NCBI GenBank assembly: GCA_946548895.1
Contig: CAMNQF010000031.1
Coordinates: 1-41,601, forward strand
Origin: an uncultured bacterium
GTDB lineage: Bacteria; Bacillota; Clostridia; Oscillospirales; Oscillospiraceae
DNA: 41,601 nucleotides
Direction of reading: 5' to 3'
This document shows positions 25,042 to 33,686 of this stretch, in pieces. The position numbers were made by a program, and so were the translations under genes. How positions within the stretch are numbered: the first letter of the stretch is position 1; the number at the start of each line of letters is the position of its first letter. The notes under the pieces were generated by a model. The model was not told where the DNA came from. It made no database searches and worked only from the letters and a program-made list of their open reading frames with translations.

Positions 25042-25982
25042 ATCAGGAAACCTATCGAAAGGCCATGGAGAATTTTCAGCCGGACCCCGGCCTCCGGGGG
25101 CGGATCTCGGAAGCGGTGGAGGGGCAAGCCCGGCCCAGGCCCCGGGTCCGGCCCCTGCGGGCGGTGCTCCTCGCGGCGGCGGTGTGCGCGGCGCTGGCGG
25201 GCACCGCGGGGGCGGTGAACCTGGCGGCGCGGCAGGCCCGCGTCATCTATCTGGACCGGGAGCGGTTCCAAAAGGAGTACGGCGAGTACCTGGAGGAGAA
25301 CGGCCAGAGCCCGGACAACTACAACAACGCCACCTATACCGGCAGAGATTTTGCGGGATGTGACGCGGAGTGGCAGGAGAGCTGGTGGCGGGGTCCGGGC
25401 GGGCTGGTGGAGGAGACCGCCGGGACGGCGGAGGACGGCTGGACGGCCAGGCGGGTGTTCCAAAGCAGCGTAAGCGCGGCCAGTTATGGCCTGCGGCAGG
25501 GCCAGCGGTATGTGGAAACCCGGTATCAGGCGGAACGGGCCTCCGATTACAGCGGCCTGTTCGACGGCTGGGACCTGTCCTGGCTGGAGGAGCGCTACAC
25601 CGCCAACCCCTACGGCGCCTTTGCCCGCACCATCGTATACAGGGATGAGCTGCGCTTTATCGCGGTGGGCGGAGAGTATCTGGGGGAGGAAGGGGCCCGG
25701 TTCAATATCAGCTGGTCCTGGGACAGGTCCTCCAGCTATGGGGACGAATACCGGGTTGCCGGGAACAAACAGCTCGCCGAGCTGTACACCACCGCCGACG
25801 GCATGGAGGTGGACATTGAAATGGACACCTCTGACACGGGGAAAAGCGTGTTCTGGGTGAGCCTGGAGGGCGGGCACTGCTCGTTTAGTATGCACGGCAC
25901 CCAGGTGGAGCTGGAGGAGCTCCACGATATTCTGGACAGCCTGGACCTGTCCGCGCTGCTGGACTACGACCCCGCGAAGTGA
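25038..25982 (+). CDS. Membrane-anchored putative anti-sigma factor
   Basis: 314 residues: a 39-residue N-terminus without the zinc-finger H-x3-C-x2-C motif, one transmembrane helix (about 40-62, RAVLLAAAVCAALAGTAGAV), and a 250-residue extracytoplasmic part rich in aromatic and acidic residues. The start overlaps the sigma gene stop (ATGA at 25038-25041), so both are made together; by position it should bind and hold the sigma factor until a cell-surface signal releases it. The outer domain shows no known enzyme motif. The frame is open far upstream inside the sigma gene, but that part is a shadow reading. A terminator follows. Confidence 0.85.
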   Translation: MNQETYRKAMENFQPDPGLRGRISEAVEGQARPRPRVRPLRAVLLAAAVCAALAGTAGAVNLAARQARVIYLDRERFQKEYGEYLEENGQSPDNYNNATYTGRDFAGCDAEWQESWWRGPGGLVEETAGTAEDGWTARRVFQSSVSAASYGLRQGQRYVETRYQAERASDYSGLFDGWDLSWLEERYTANPYGAFARTIVYRDELRFIAVGGEYLGEEGARFNISWSWDRSSSYGDEYRVAGNKQLAELYTTADGMEVDIEMDTSDTGKSVFWVSLEGGHCSFSMHGTQVELEELHDILDSLDLSALLDYDPAK

Positions 25983-25984
25983 GC

Positions 25985-26006
25985 GGAGGGGGGCGCCCTC
26001 CTTTTT
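25985..26006 (+). terminator. Terminator of the sigma/anti-sigma operon
   Basis: GGAGGG (25985-25990), loop GGGCG, CCCTCC (25996-26001), then TTTTT (26002-26006), five bases after the anti-sigma stop codon. Confidence 0.85.
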
Positions 26007-26060
26007 GACCGGCCATAGGCCTTGGCGCGGGCTCCGGCGGCGGTATGACGCCGCTGGCGG

Positions 26061-27335
26061 TTACAGCGCTTTTTCCACGCTGAACATGGACTCCAGCACC
26101 ATAAAATTCGTGAGGAACAAGTTGTTCAGGTTCCAGAAACTGACGCCCGCAAGGCCGTATTCGTTCACCAGGGCGTATTTGGCCCGGAGGCTGCGGGCAT
26201 CCTCAAACCAGACCTCGTGCTGCCTGCCATCCGCGCCGTAATAGCGGAAGAAGGGGGACTGCGCCGCTTGGTCGTACTGGATGCCCGCCCCCATCCGCCC
26301 GGCCAGCGCGGCGGCGTCAACGTTGGACAGGGAGCGCGCCGCCGTGCCCTGCGCGAAGGGCAGCGTCCAATCATAGCCGTAGTTGGGCACGCCCATGAGG
26401 ATGCGCTCCGCCGGCATGACCTGCGTGGCATAGTCCAGCACCTGGCGCACCTGGCTGAGGGGGGCCACCGCCATCGCCGGCCCGTATGTGTAACCCCATT
26501 CATAGGTCATGAGGACGACGTAGTCCGCCGTCTGGCCGTGGAAGGCATAGTCGTGGGCCGCGTAAAGCAGCCCCTGCTGATTCTCTGAGAGCTTGGGCGC
26601 CAGCGCGGTCACCACAATGTAACCCAGCCGGTGCATCCGCTCCGTCAGGCGGCGCAGGAATTGGTTGTAGCTCTCCCGGTCGAACTGGTAGACGTATTCA
26701 AAGTCCACGTTCACCCCGTACCAGCCGCCCTGCCCCAGCAGCGCCTCCACATTTTTCAAAAAGTTGTCCTGCACGGCCTGGTCGGTCAGAATGGCATGGG
26801 CGATCTGGCTGGAGAACCCTCCCGCTTCCAGCAGGTTGGTGAGCGTCAGGAGGTTTGCCGTGCGGTGCCCGCCGGAGAGGGTCAGATTCAGGTGAAAGGT
26901 GGGCGTCAGGTTTCCAGACAGGTCGGAACGGTACGAAAAAGGAGACAGGAAGGTTAAGTAGGGCAGCGCGGCGTTCAGCGTGCTGTCCGCGGCGTCGGTG
27001 ACATAGCCGTTGACCACGATCTCCCGCATTTGCCGGCAATCGGCCGGAATGACCACCGCCTGCCCTGGGTAAACGCGGTTGGGATCGGCAATCTGGGGAT
27101 TCGCCGCCAGGAGACACGGAAGGCTTACGCCATAGCTGCGCGCGATGGAGTACAGGGTGTCGCCGCGGCGCACGGTGCGGCGGGTTTCATGGCTTGGGAT
27201 GATGAGCGCCTGGCCCACCGGCAGCACATCGGGGTTTTGCAGCTGATTGGCGGAGATGATGTCCTCCGCCGGCGTGGAATACCGGCGGGCAATTTGATGG
27301 ATGGTGTCGCCGTTTCTTACAACATATAGTTCCAA
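26061..27335 (-). CDS. LysM and GH18 domain protein (SleL/YaaH-type spore cortex hydrolase)
   Basis: 424 residues: two LysM domains at the very N-terminus (LYVVRNGDTIHQIARRYSTP, about 2-47, and RRTVRRGDTLYSIARSYG, about 51-95) and a GH18 barrel with catalytic motif YGVNVDFEYV. This is the layout of SleL/YaaH, an N-acetylglucosaminidase acting on spore cortex fragments during germination. No signal peptide, as in the Bacillus proteins placed in the spore coat from the mother cell. Start choice: the only ATG (27344) directly abuts AGGAGG, leaving no spacing, while TTG 27335 is 9 bases from it and begins right at the first LysM, so I take TTG. Confidence 0.88.
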   Translation of the reverse strand: MELYVVRNGDTIHQIARRYSTPAEDIISANQLQNPDVLPVGQALIIPSHETRRTVRRGDTLYSIARSYGVSLPCLLAANPQIADPNRVYPGQAVVIPADCRQMREIVVNGYVTDAADSTLNAALPYLTFLSPFSYRSDLSGNLTPTFHLNLTLSGGHRTANLLTLTNLLEAGGFSSQIAHAILTDQAVQDNFLKNVEALLGQGGWYGVNVDFEYVYQFDRESYNQFLRRLTERMHRLGYIVVTALAPKLSENQQGLLYAAHDYAFHGQTADYVVLMTYEWGYTYGPAMAVAPLSQVRQVLDYATQVMPAERILMGVPNYGYDWTLPFAQGTAARSLSNVDAAALAGRMGAGIQYDQAAQSPFFRYYGADGRQHEVWFEDARSLRAKYALVNEYGLAGVSFWNLNNLFLTNFMVLESMFSVEKAL

Positions 27336-27433
27336 GGGATTCATCCTCCTGTTATGCGTGCCTGGATATCCCATTCTATTCCCGGCGCAGCAGAAGGAGG
27401 CTTGCCCGCGGCGGCCTGATATGGATTATTTTA

Positions 27434-27468
27434 AAAGCCCTTGCCGGGAAAATACCGGCAAGGGCTTT
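27434..27468. terminator. Strong terminator after the CofE-like gene
   Basis: AAAGCCCTTGCCGG (27434-27447) and CCGGCAAGGGCTTT (27455-27468) form a perfect 14-bp stem with loop GAAAATA. On the minus strand it is followed by TAAAATAATCC; the stem ends in TTT. It separates this gene from the LysM-GH18 gene. Confidence 0.88.
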
Positions 27469-27483
27469 GTCGCGCAGTAAGGC

Positions 27484-28677
27484 TTACTCAGTGGTATAGT
27501 TGTCAAAGTACCCCTGGATCAAGACCACCGGGGTGCCCTTGTCGCCGGAGCCGGAGGTCAGGTCGCACAGGGAACCGATCAGGTCGGTGAGGCGGCGGGG
27601 GGTGGTGCCCTCCGACACCATCTGTCCCACCAGGTCCCTGTCCTTCTTGTGGATGCGGTCCTTAATGGCCTCCTTCAGCTCCTCGCCGGACAGGTGGGCA
27701 AAGTCGTTGTCGGCCAGGTATTTCAGCTTCAGCTCGTTGGGCGTGCCCTCCAGGCCGGCGGTGTAGGCGGGGGAGACCACCGGGTCGGCCAGCTCCCAGA
27801 TCTTGCCCACGGGGTCTTTGAACGCGCCGTCGCCGTATACCATGACCTCCACGTGTTTCCCCGTTTTTTCCAGCAGCCGCTTCTGAATGGCCTCCACCAG
27901 CCCCTGGCAGTCCCGGGGGAACAGCTTCACCTGCTCCTCGGTGGACTTGTTGGAGCCCAGCAGCCCGTAGCTCTCGTTGTAGCCGCTGCCGTTGACGGGG
28001 GCGTTCAGAATCTCGTCCAGGCCGAACACCTTTTCAGCGCCGGCGGTTTTCAGCAGGCGCTTGGTGCGCCGGCGGGTGTGAATATCGCAGCACAGCACGT
28101 TTTTGGCGTAGGGCAGAATGGCCCGGGGATCGTTGGCGAAGATGATTTCCACCTCGGCGCCGCAGCCCTCAACGAGCTCCTGATAGTAGGCCACATAGTC
28201 CACGCCGGTGAAGGGATGCTTCTCATAGCCGAACAGCTCCCGGTACCGCTCCAGGGTGAGCACATCCTTGTAGGGGTCAACCCCCTTCTCGTCCAGGCTG
28301 TCCAGGCTGATGAGGTGGTTGCCCACCTCGTCGGCGGGGTAACTGAGCATGAGGACAATCTTTTTTGCCCCCTTGGCGATGCCCCGCAGGCAGATGGCAA
28401 AGCGGTTGCGGCTGAGGATGGGGAAAATCACGCCCACTGTCTCCCCGCCCAGTTTGGCCCGGACGTCACCGGCGATTTCGTCCACGGTGGCGTAGTTGCC
28501 CTGGGCCCGGGCCACGATGGCCTCGGTCATGGCCACGATGTCCCGGTCACGGAGGGCAAAGCCATCCTCGGCGGCGGCCTCCAGCAGGGAGCCGGTTACG
28601 ATTTCCACCAAATTGTCCCCGCTGCGGATGATGGGGGTGCGGATGCCCCGGGATACGGTACCGACCATACGGCTCAT
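27484..28677 (-). CDS. CofE-like protein (F420:glutamate ligase family domain)
   Basis: 397 residues. The N-terminal part (GIRTPIIRSGDNLVEIV, DRDIVAMTEAIVARAQGNY, FPILSRNRF) resembles the coenzyme F420-0:L-glutamate ligase fold, and the C-terminal half is an extension found in the Firmicute version, including VMVYGDGAFKDPVGKIWELA and GTPNELKLKYL. Clostridia of this type are not known to make F420, so the true substrate is open: an amide-bond-forming reaction with GTP and glutamate is a guess from the fold. ATG 28677 has AGGAG 10 bases upstream. Its own promoter and terminator make it a single-gene unit. Confidence 0.75.
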   Translation of the reverse strand: MSRMVGTVSRGIRTPIIRSGDNLVEIVTGSLLEAAAEDGFALRDRDIVAMTEAIVARAQGNYATVDEIAGDVRAKLGGETVGVIFPILSRNRFAICLRGIAKGAKKIVLMLSYPADEVGNHLISLDSLDEKGVDPYKDVLTLERYRELFGYEKHPFTGVDYVAYYQELVEGCGAEVEIIFANDPRAILPYAKNVLCCDIHTRRRTKRLLKTAGAEKVFGLDEILNAPVNGSGYNESYGLLGSNKSTEEQVKLFPRDCQGLVEAIQKRLLEKTGKHVEVMVYGDGAFKDPVGKIWELADPVVSPAYTAGLEGTPNELKLKYLADNDFAHLSGEELKEAIKDRIHKKDRDLVGQMVSEGTTPRRLTDLIGSLCDLTSGSGDKGTPVVLIQGYFDNYTTE

Positions 28678-28733
28678 AAAGGAACACTCCTCATTTTCAT
28701 ATCGTTTCTGCGGGAAAACCCCAATAATTTTAT

Positions 28734-28762
28734 ATCATACCACGATTTTGCCCGACTGTAAA
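28734..28762 (-). promoter_or_regulatory. sigma-A promoter of the CofE-like gene
   Basis: Minus strand: TTTACA (28762-28757), 17-base spacer, TATGAT (28739-28734), about 50 bases upstream of the ATG. Confidence 0.75.
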
Positions 28763-28814
28763 TACTATTCCGCGGATTGGCGCGGCCTCCCGCGGGGACG
28801 GCCCTTTTGGCGGT

Positions 28815-29570
28815 TCAGCCCATGAGATGGGACATATCGTACAGCCCCGGCGCCTTCACGCCGGCCAGGAACTTGGCCGCCCTGACCGCGCCCGCGGCGA
28901 ACACCTCCCGGCTGGCGGCGTGGTGGGACAGCTCGATCACCTCGTCCCGCCCGGCGAACACCACGGTGTGGTCCCCCACGATGGTGCCCCCCCGGAGGGA
29001 GGAGATGCCGATCTCCCGCGGGTCCCGGGGCTTGCGGACGCTGTGCCGGTCGTAGACGTATTCCGTCTCATAGGGCAGGGCCCCGGCGGCGGCGTCCGCC
29101 AGCATCAGGGCGGTGCCGCTGGGGGCGTCCAGCTTCCGGCGGTGGTGGCGCTCGGTGATCTCCACGTCGAAGCCCTCCCCCAGCAGGGCGGCGGCCCGGC
29201 GGACCAGGTCCGTCAGCACGTTGACTCCCAGGGACATATTGGCGGAGCGGAACACGGGGATGGATTTCGCGGCCTCGCCGATCTGGGCCAGCTGTTCCTC
29301 CGAATAGCCGGTGGTGGCCAGCACCACGGGCAGCTTGTGCGTGGAACAGAAATCCAGCAGGGGGCCCAGGGCGGCGGGGTGGGAGAAGTCGATGACCGCG
29401 TCCGCCTCCACCTGGCAGGCGGCGGGGGTGGCAAACACGGGAAAACCCTCCATGGGCTGGGCCAGCAGGTCGATGCCCGCGACGGCCTCCGCTTCCGGGT
29501 CGCCGGCGCAGATGTCGGCCACCACCCGGCCCATGTGGCCGCAGCAGCCGGAAATGATGATCTTTCGCAT
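28815..29570 (-). CDS. dapB: 4-hydroxy-tetrahydrodipicolinate reductase
   Basis: 251 residues; reduces HTPA with NAD(P)H in the diaminopimelate/lysine pathway, whose product line also supplies dipicolinate for spores. The dinucleotide loop is ISGCCGHMG at residues 6-14, and the catalytic segment ITERHHRRKLDAPSGTAL holds H142, H143 and K146. It starts 9 bases after the dapA stop, with the ribosome binding site AAGGTG overlapping that stop codon, so dapA and dapB are co-translated. Confidence 0.96.
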   Translation of the reverse strand: MRKIIISGCCGHMGRVVADICAGDPEAEAVAGIDLLAQPMEGFPVFATPAACQVEADAVIDFSHPAALGPLLDFCSTHKLPVVLATTGYSEEQLAQIGEAAKSIPVFRSANMSLGVNVLTDLVRRAAALLGEGFDVEITERHHRRKLDAPSGTALMLADAAAGALPYETEYVYDRHSVRKPRDPREIGISSLRGGTIVGDHTVVFAGRDEVIELSHHAASREVFAAGAVRAAKFLAGVKAPGLYDMSHLMG

Positions 29571-29579
29571 GGTATCACC

Positions 29580-30467
29580 TTACAACAGATTGGCTCGTTT
29601 CATGGCCTGGCGCAGGACCTCCAGGTTTTTCTCCGAGATGTCGCACAGGGGCAGGCGCAGGGGGCCCGCCTCCTGGCCCAGCAGGTTCATGGCCGCCTTG
29701 ATGGGGATGGGGTTTACCTCGGTGAACAGCGCGTCGATCAGGTCCATGTACTGGATCTGGAGCTTTGAGGCGGCGGCGAAATCGTTCTCCAGGCACAGGC
29801 GGGTCATCTTTACCATCACCTGGGGAACGATGTTGGAGGCCACCGAGATGACGCCCTTGGCCCCCAGGGCCATCATGGGTACCACCTGGTCGTCGTTGCC
29901 CGACCAGATGTAAAAGTCGTCGCCGCACAGGAACCGGGTGTGGGCCAGCAGGGAGAAGTTGCCGCTGGCCTCCTTCACGCCGTTGATCTTGGGGTTTTCG
30001 GACAGAATTTTGTAGGTCTCGGCGGTGAAGGACACCCCGGTGCGGCTGGGCACGTTGTACAGGATGATGGGCAGCTCCACCCGGTCGGCGATGTACTCGT
30101 AGTGCTTGATGAGGCCGGTCTGGCTGGCCTTGTTGTAGTAGGGGGTGACGTGGAGCAGGGCGTCGGCGCCGGAGTCCTGGGCGTGCTGGGACAGGTAGAC
30201 GGCGGCGGAAGTGTCGTTGGACCCGGCCCCCGCGATGACCTTCACCCGGTGGTTGACCCGCTTGACGCAGAACTCCACGGCGGCGATGTGCTCCCGGATG
30301 GACATGGTGGCGGACTCGCCGGTGGTGCCGCACACACACACCGCGTCCACCCCTGCCTCGATCTGGGCGTCGATGAGCTTGCCGAAGGCGTCATAGTTGA
30401 TGATGTTGTTCTGGTCGAAGGGGGTGACCAGGGCGGGGCAGGAGCCGGTAAAGACGGGAGTTCTCAT
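29580..30467 (-). CDS. dapA: 4-hydroxy-tetrahydrodipicolinate synthase
   Basis: 295 residues; condenses pyruvate with aspartate semialdehyde. It is a TIM-barrel aldolase with the substrate loop GTTGE (47-51), Tyr-containing YNVPSRTG (137-144) and Schiff-base lysine K165 in INGVKEASGN. Full length, no damage. AGGA lies about 10 bases before the ATG. It precedes dapB and follows asd by 193 bases of repeat-containing DNA (30468-30660), so it may be read from asd or from an unrecognised promoter; no lysine riboswitch was found in that gap. Confidence 0.96.
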   Translation of the reverse strand: MRTPVFTGSCPALVTPFDQNNIINYDAFGKLIDAQIEAGVDAVCVCGTTGESATMSIREHIAAVEFCVKRVNHRVKVIAGAGSNDTSAAVYLSQHAQDSGADALLHVTPYYNKASQTGLIKHYEYIADRVELPIILYNVPSRTGVSFTAETYKILSENPKINGVKEASGNFSLLAHTRFLCGDDFYIWSGNDDQVVPMMALGAKGVISVASNIVPQVMVKMTRLCLENDFAAASKLQIQYMDLIDALFTEVNPIPIKAAMNLLGQEAGPLRLPLCDISEKNLEVLRQAMKRANLL

Positions 30468-30492
30468 GATGTCAGCATCCTTTCCAAATGAT

Positions 30493-30662
30493 AAGGGCCT
30501 TCCTTTTTTCTTTGAAAAGAAAAAAGGAAGCGAAAAAAGAAATTTTAAACTGTGTCTCCTGTAAAGAGTACAAATAATTTATATATTTGCTGTTTTGACG
30601 CACTATTTCGTTAAAAACTGTTTCAAGCTCTTTTCCTTTCAAGAAAAAGAAGTGGGCCCTTT
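30493..30662. repeat. Inverted pair of hairpin repeats between asd and dapA (copies 2 and 3)
   Basis: Copy 2 (plus strand from 30493): AAGGGC, then CTTCCTTTTTTCTTT/AAAGAAAAAAGGAAG (30499-30513, 30516-30530), then CGAAAAAAGAAATTTT. Copy 3 runs inward from 30662 on the minus strand: AAGGGCCCAC, TTCTTTTTCTTGAAAGG, AAAAGAGCTTGAAAC. Both share the order of copy 1 at 8187-8238. The pair bounds about 170 bases, like terminal inverted repeats of a small non-autonomous element. Copy 3 begins at the asd stop codon. Confidence 0.6.
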
Positions 30663-31746
30663 ACCCGCGCTCGATATACCCCTCCGCGCACAGCAGCTCG
30701 GCCAGCTCCACGCCGCCGCCCGCCGCGCCCCGCAGGGTGTTGTGGGACAGGGAGACGAACTTGTAGTCGTACTGGGTGTCCGGGCGCAGGCGGCCGATGG
30801 ACACCGCCATGCCCCCCTCCAGGTCCCGGTCCAGGCGGGCCTGGGGCCGGTCGGGCTCCTCGAAGTAGTGGAGGAACTGCTTGGGGGCGGTGGGCAGGTT
30901 CAGCTCCTGGGCGCGGCCCTTGAAGCCGGCCCACGCCTCCTTCATCTGTTCCATGGTGGGCTTGTTTTGGAAGGTGACAAAGGCGGCGGCGGTGTGGCCG
31001 TTGGACACGGGCACCCGCAAACACTGGGCGGTGATGGAGGTGCCCTGGGCGTTGACGATGACGCCGTTCTCCACCCGGCCCCACACCTTCAGGGGCTCCT
31101 GCTCGCTCTTCTCCTCCTCGCCGCCGATGTAGGGGATCAGGTTATCCACCATCTCGGGCCAGGTCTGGAAGGTCTTGCCCGCGCCGGAGATGGCCTGATA
31201 GGTGCACACCAGCACCTTCTCCACGCCGAAGGAGCGCAGGGGGGACAGGGCGGGGACGTAGCTCTGGATGGAGCAGTTGGACTTGACGGCGATAAAGCCC
31301 CGCTTGGTGCCCAGGCGGGCCCGCTGGGCTTTGATAACCTCAATGTGCTCCGGGTTCACCTCGGGGATGACCATGGGCACGTCGGGGGTCCAGCGGTGGG
31401 CGGAGTTGTTGGACACCACCGGGCACTCGTGGCGGGCGTAGTCCTCCTCCAGCGCCTTGATCTCCTCCTTCTTCATGTCCACGGCGGAAAACACGAAGTC
31501 CACCTGGGACGCGATCCGGTCCACGTCGTCCTGGGCGGAGAGCAGCACCAGGTCCTTTGCCTCCCGGGGGATGGGGGTGTCCATGGCCCAGCGGGGGCCC
31601 ACCGCGTCCTCATACCGCTTGCCTGCGGACCGGGGGCTGGCGGCCACCACGGTGAGCTGGAACCAGGGGTGGTTCTCCAGCAGGGTGACGAAGCGCTGGC
31701 CCACCATGCCGGTGGCGCCGATGACGCCCACTTTGTACTTTTCCAT
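30661..31746 (-). CDS. asd: Aspartate-semialdehyde dehydrogenase
   Basis: 361 residues; makes aspartate semialdehyde, the branch point for lysine, threonine and methionine. NADP-binding GVIGATGMVGQRF at the N-terminus, catalytic cysteine C158 in AVKSNCSIQSYVP and the later VPVSNGHTAA with the base histidine. The motif pattern is that of the archaeal/fungal-like long subfamily (about 360 residues) rather than the short Gram-positive type. AGGAGG about 9 bases before the ATG. First gene of the asd-dapA-dapB cluster. Confidence 0.95.
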   Translation of the reverse strand: MEKYKVGVIGATGMVGQRFVTLLENHPWFQLTVVAASPRSAGKRYEDAVGPRWAMDTPIPREAKDLVLLSAQDDVDRIASQVDFVFSAVDMKKEEIKALEEDYARHECPVVSNNSAHRWTPDVPMVIPEVNPEHIEVIKAQRARLGTKRGFIAVKSNCSIQSYVPALSPLRSFGVEKVLVCTYQAISGAGKTFQTWPEMVDNLIPYIGGEEEKSEQEPLKVWGRVENGVIVNAQGTSITAQCLRVPVSNGHTAAAFVTFQNKPTMEQMKEAWAGFKGRAQELNLPTAPKQFLHYFEEPDRPQARLDRDLEGGMAVSIGRLRPDTQYDYKFVSLSHNTLRGAAGGGVELAELLCAEGYIERG

Positions 31747-31786
31747 GTTTATCTGCCTCCTGTGCGCCCGCCGGGAAATTTAGGGG

Positions 31787-31815
31787 TTGCGGCCGGTTGG
31801 CGGATACGCTATAAT
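31787..31815 (+). promoter_or_regulatory. sigma-A promoter of the spoIID-like gene and queA
   Basis: TTGCGG (31787-31792), 17-base spacer, TATAAT (31810-31815). It points away from asd, leaving a leader of about 115 bases before the coding start. Confidence 0.7.
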
Positions 31816-31934
31816 ATAAAAATAATGTCGAAATTTGCGTGGTCAGACAAAGATGCGACTACTACCACTATAACATCAACGCGCTAAAGTGTCAATTTGG
31901 CGTTTCCATCGAAGGTGGAGAAATGGAGCACCCC

Positions 31935-33686
31935 ATGAAGCGAAATTTCGTGCAAATTGCAGCGTTTTGCCTGTCGGCGGTCCTTCTGCTGGCCCTGGGC
32001 GGAGGGCGGGCCTCCGCCGCATCCGCGTACAGCGGCCGCATCATCCGGGTGGGGCTCCACTACGGCACCGGGGCCATGGAGGGGCTGAACCTGCTCAACG
32101 AGGAGGGGAGCGGCTACCGCTTCGGCTACTACGACGGGGCGAACCAGTTTGTGGAGCTGGGGTCCACCGGACAGACGGCCATCTCCGTGGTGGAGACCAT
32201 GAATGTCTACTATGGGGTGTACAACGACTACCGATGCTACCACACGGGCATTTCCTCCAGTGTGGCGGTGGGGGAGTACCACCTGGAGCTGCCGGGGGCT
32301 TTCGGCTCTTTCGCCGAGGCCCAGGGGGCGGCGTCCCGGTATCCCGGCGGGTTTGCCGCCTGTATCGGCGGGGCATACTACGCCCGGATCGGCAATTACA
32401 CCACCCGGGACGGGGCGGTGGCGGCCCAGTCTGCCCTTTCGGCCCAGGGGGTGTACACCGAGCTGCGGGGTACCTCCGCCTATGGGATCAGCGTGGTGAT
32501 TACGGGGACCAACACCATCCTGTTCCAGTATGACGACCTGGGGAACGGCACCGGCCTGGGGGTGGAGCCCATCCAGACCGGGATGGAGAAGTGCGTCACC
32601 TTGAGCAAGGGCTACAAATATCACGGCGGTTTCCGCTTCGAGCGCATCAACGGCGGCAAGCTGACGGTGGTGAATCTCCTGGGCTTCGAGGACTATATCG
32701 AGGGGGTGGTGGCCACCGAGATGAGCGACAGCTGGCCCGTGGAGGCGCTGAAGGCCCAGGCGGTGGCGGCGCGCAGCTACGCCGTGACGCTGGGGTCCAA
32801 GCACTCCGCCCATCATTTCGATATCTGTGACAGCACCGATTGTCAGGCATACACCGGCCAGACCAGCGCGGGGGCCAATACCAGAGCCGCCGTGGAGCAG
32901 ACCGCCGGGCTGGGCTGCGTCTACAACGGAAAACCGGCCCAGAGCTTTTACTATTCCAGCAACGGCGGGGCCAGCGAGAGCGTGTCAAACGTGTGGGGGA
33001 GCAACCAGTCCCTGTACCCCTACCTGACGGGGGTAACGGACCCCTATGAGGCCGGAGCGAACGTGAACAACGGTTGGGAGCGGTCTTTTACCAGTTCCCA
33101 GCTTGCCTCACGGGTTTTGTCAGGGTACAGCGTCAGCGGCTCCATTGTATCGGCGGCGGTGACCGCTTACACCGATGTGGGCAATCCCAAGACCATTACC
33201 TTCACGGACAGCGCGGGGAAGAATTATACGGTGAGCAGCGCCAAAGTGTTTTCCGGCCTGGGTCTGCCCTCCTTTCGCTTTGGTTTTGCCGGAAGCGGCT
33301 CCTCCCAACCCGCGCCTGAGCCCACCCCGCCCGGTTCCGGGGGGGCCGTGTCCATCAACGGCGGGGCGGCGGTGGGCAGCCTCAACGGCCTGTACGCCAT
33401 CGACGGCAGCGGCAGCCTGACCCCCATGGCAGACGGCGGCGTGTACGTGGTCACGGACAGCGGCACCTCCCTGCTGGGCCAGGGGGGCGGGCAGACCGCC
33501 GCCCCCTCCGTGGAGTGGAGCGGTTCCGCCCAGGCGGTAAACGGCTCCATCACCTTCGCGGGCCGGGGCTGGGGCCACAACATCGGCATGAGCCAGTTCG
33601 GCGCCAAGGCCATGGCCGAGCAGGGGTTCACTTATGACCAGATCCTGCAATTCTACTATACTGGCGTTACGGTGGGATATATGTGA
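31935..33686 (+). CDS. SpoIID/LytB domain protein, exported, with SPOR-like segment
   Basis: 583 residues. N-terminal signal peptide ([20 protein letters not shown], cleavage likely after RASA). A SPOR-like repeat region (about 95-190, with [21 protein letters not shown]), then the SpoIID/LytB core: [58 protein letters not shown], and the closing [18 protein letters not shown]. In Bacillus SpoIID is a peptidoglycan lytic transglycosylase of engulfment. A proline/glycine-rich insert (about 455-560) splits the last motif from the core. ATG 31935 has GGAG 6 bases upstream; ATG 31923 is the alternative. The stop overlaps queA. Confidence 0.88.
   Translation: MKRNFVQIAAFCLSAVLLLALGGGRASAASAYSGRIIRVGLHYGTGAMEGLNLLNEEGSGYRFGYYDGANQFVELGSTGQTAISVVETMNVYYGVYNDYRCYHTGISSSVAVGEYHLELPGAFGSFAEAQGAASRYPGGFAACIGGAYYARIGNYTTRDGAVAAQSALSAQGVYTELRGTSAYGISVVITGTNTILFQYDDLGNGTGLGVEPIQTGMEKCVTLSKGYKYHGGFRFERINGGKLTVVNLLGFEDYIEGVVATEMSDSWPVEALKAQAVAARSYAVTLGSKHSAHHFDICDSTDCQAYTGQTSAGANTRAAVEQTAGLGCVYNGKPAQSFYYSSNGGASESVSNVWGSNQSLYPYLTGVTDPYEAGANVNNGWERSFTSSQLASRVLSGYSVSGSIVSAAVTAYTDVGNPKTITFTDSAGKNYTVSSAKVFSGLGLPSFRFGFAGSGSSQPAPEPTPPGSGGAVSINGGAAVGSLNGLYAIDGSGSLTPMADGGVYVVTDSGTSLLGQGGGQTAAPSVEWSGSAQAVNGSITFAGRGWGHNIGMSQFGAKAMAEQGFTYDQILQFYYTGVTVGYM

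Noticed and set aside
30468-30660. Lysine riboswitch between asd and dapA
   Set aside because: The gap holds the A/T hairpin repeats and no lysine-riboswitch-like folded element.
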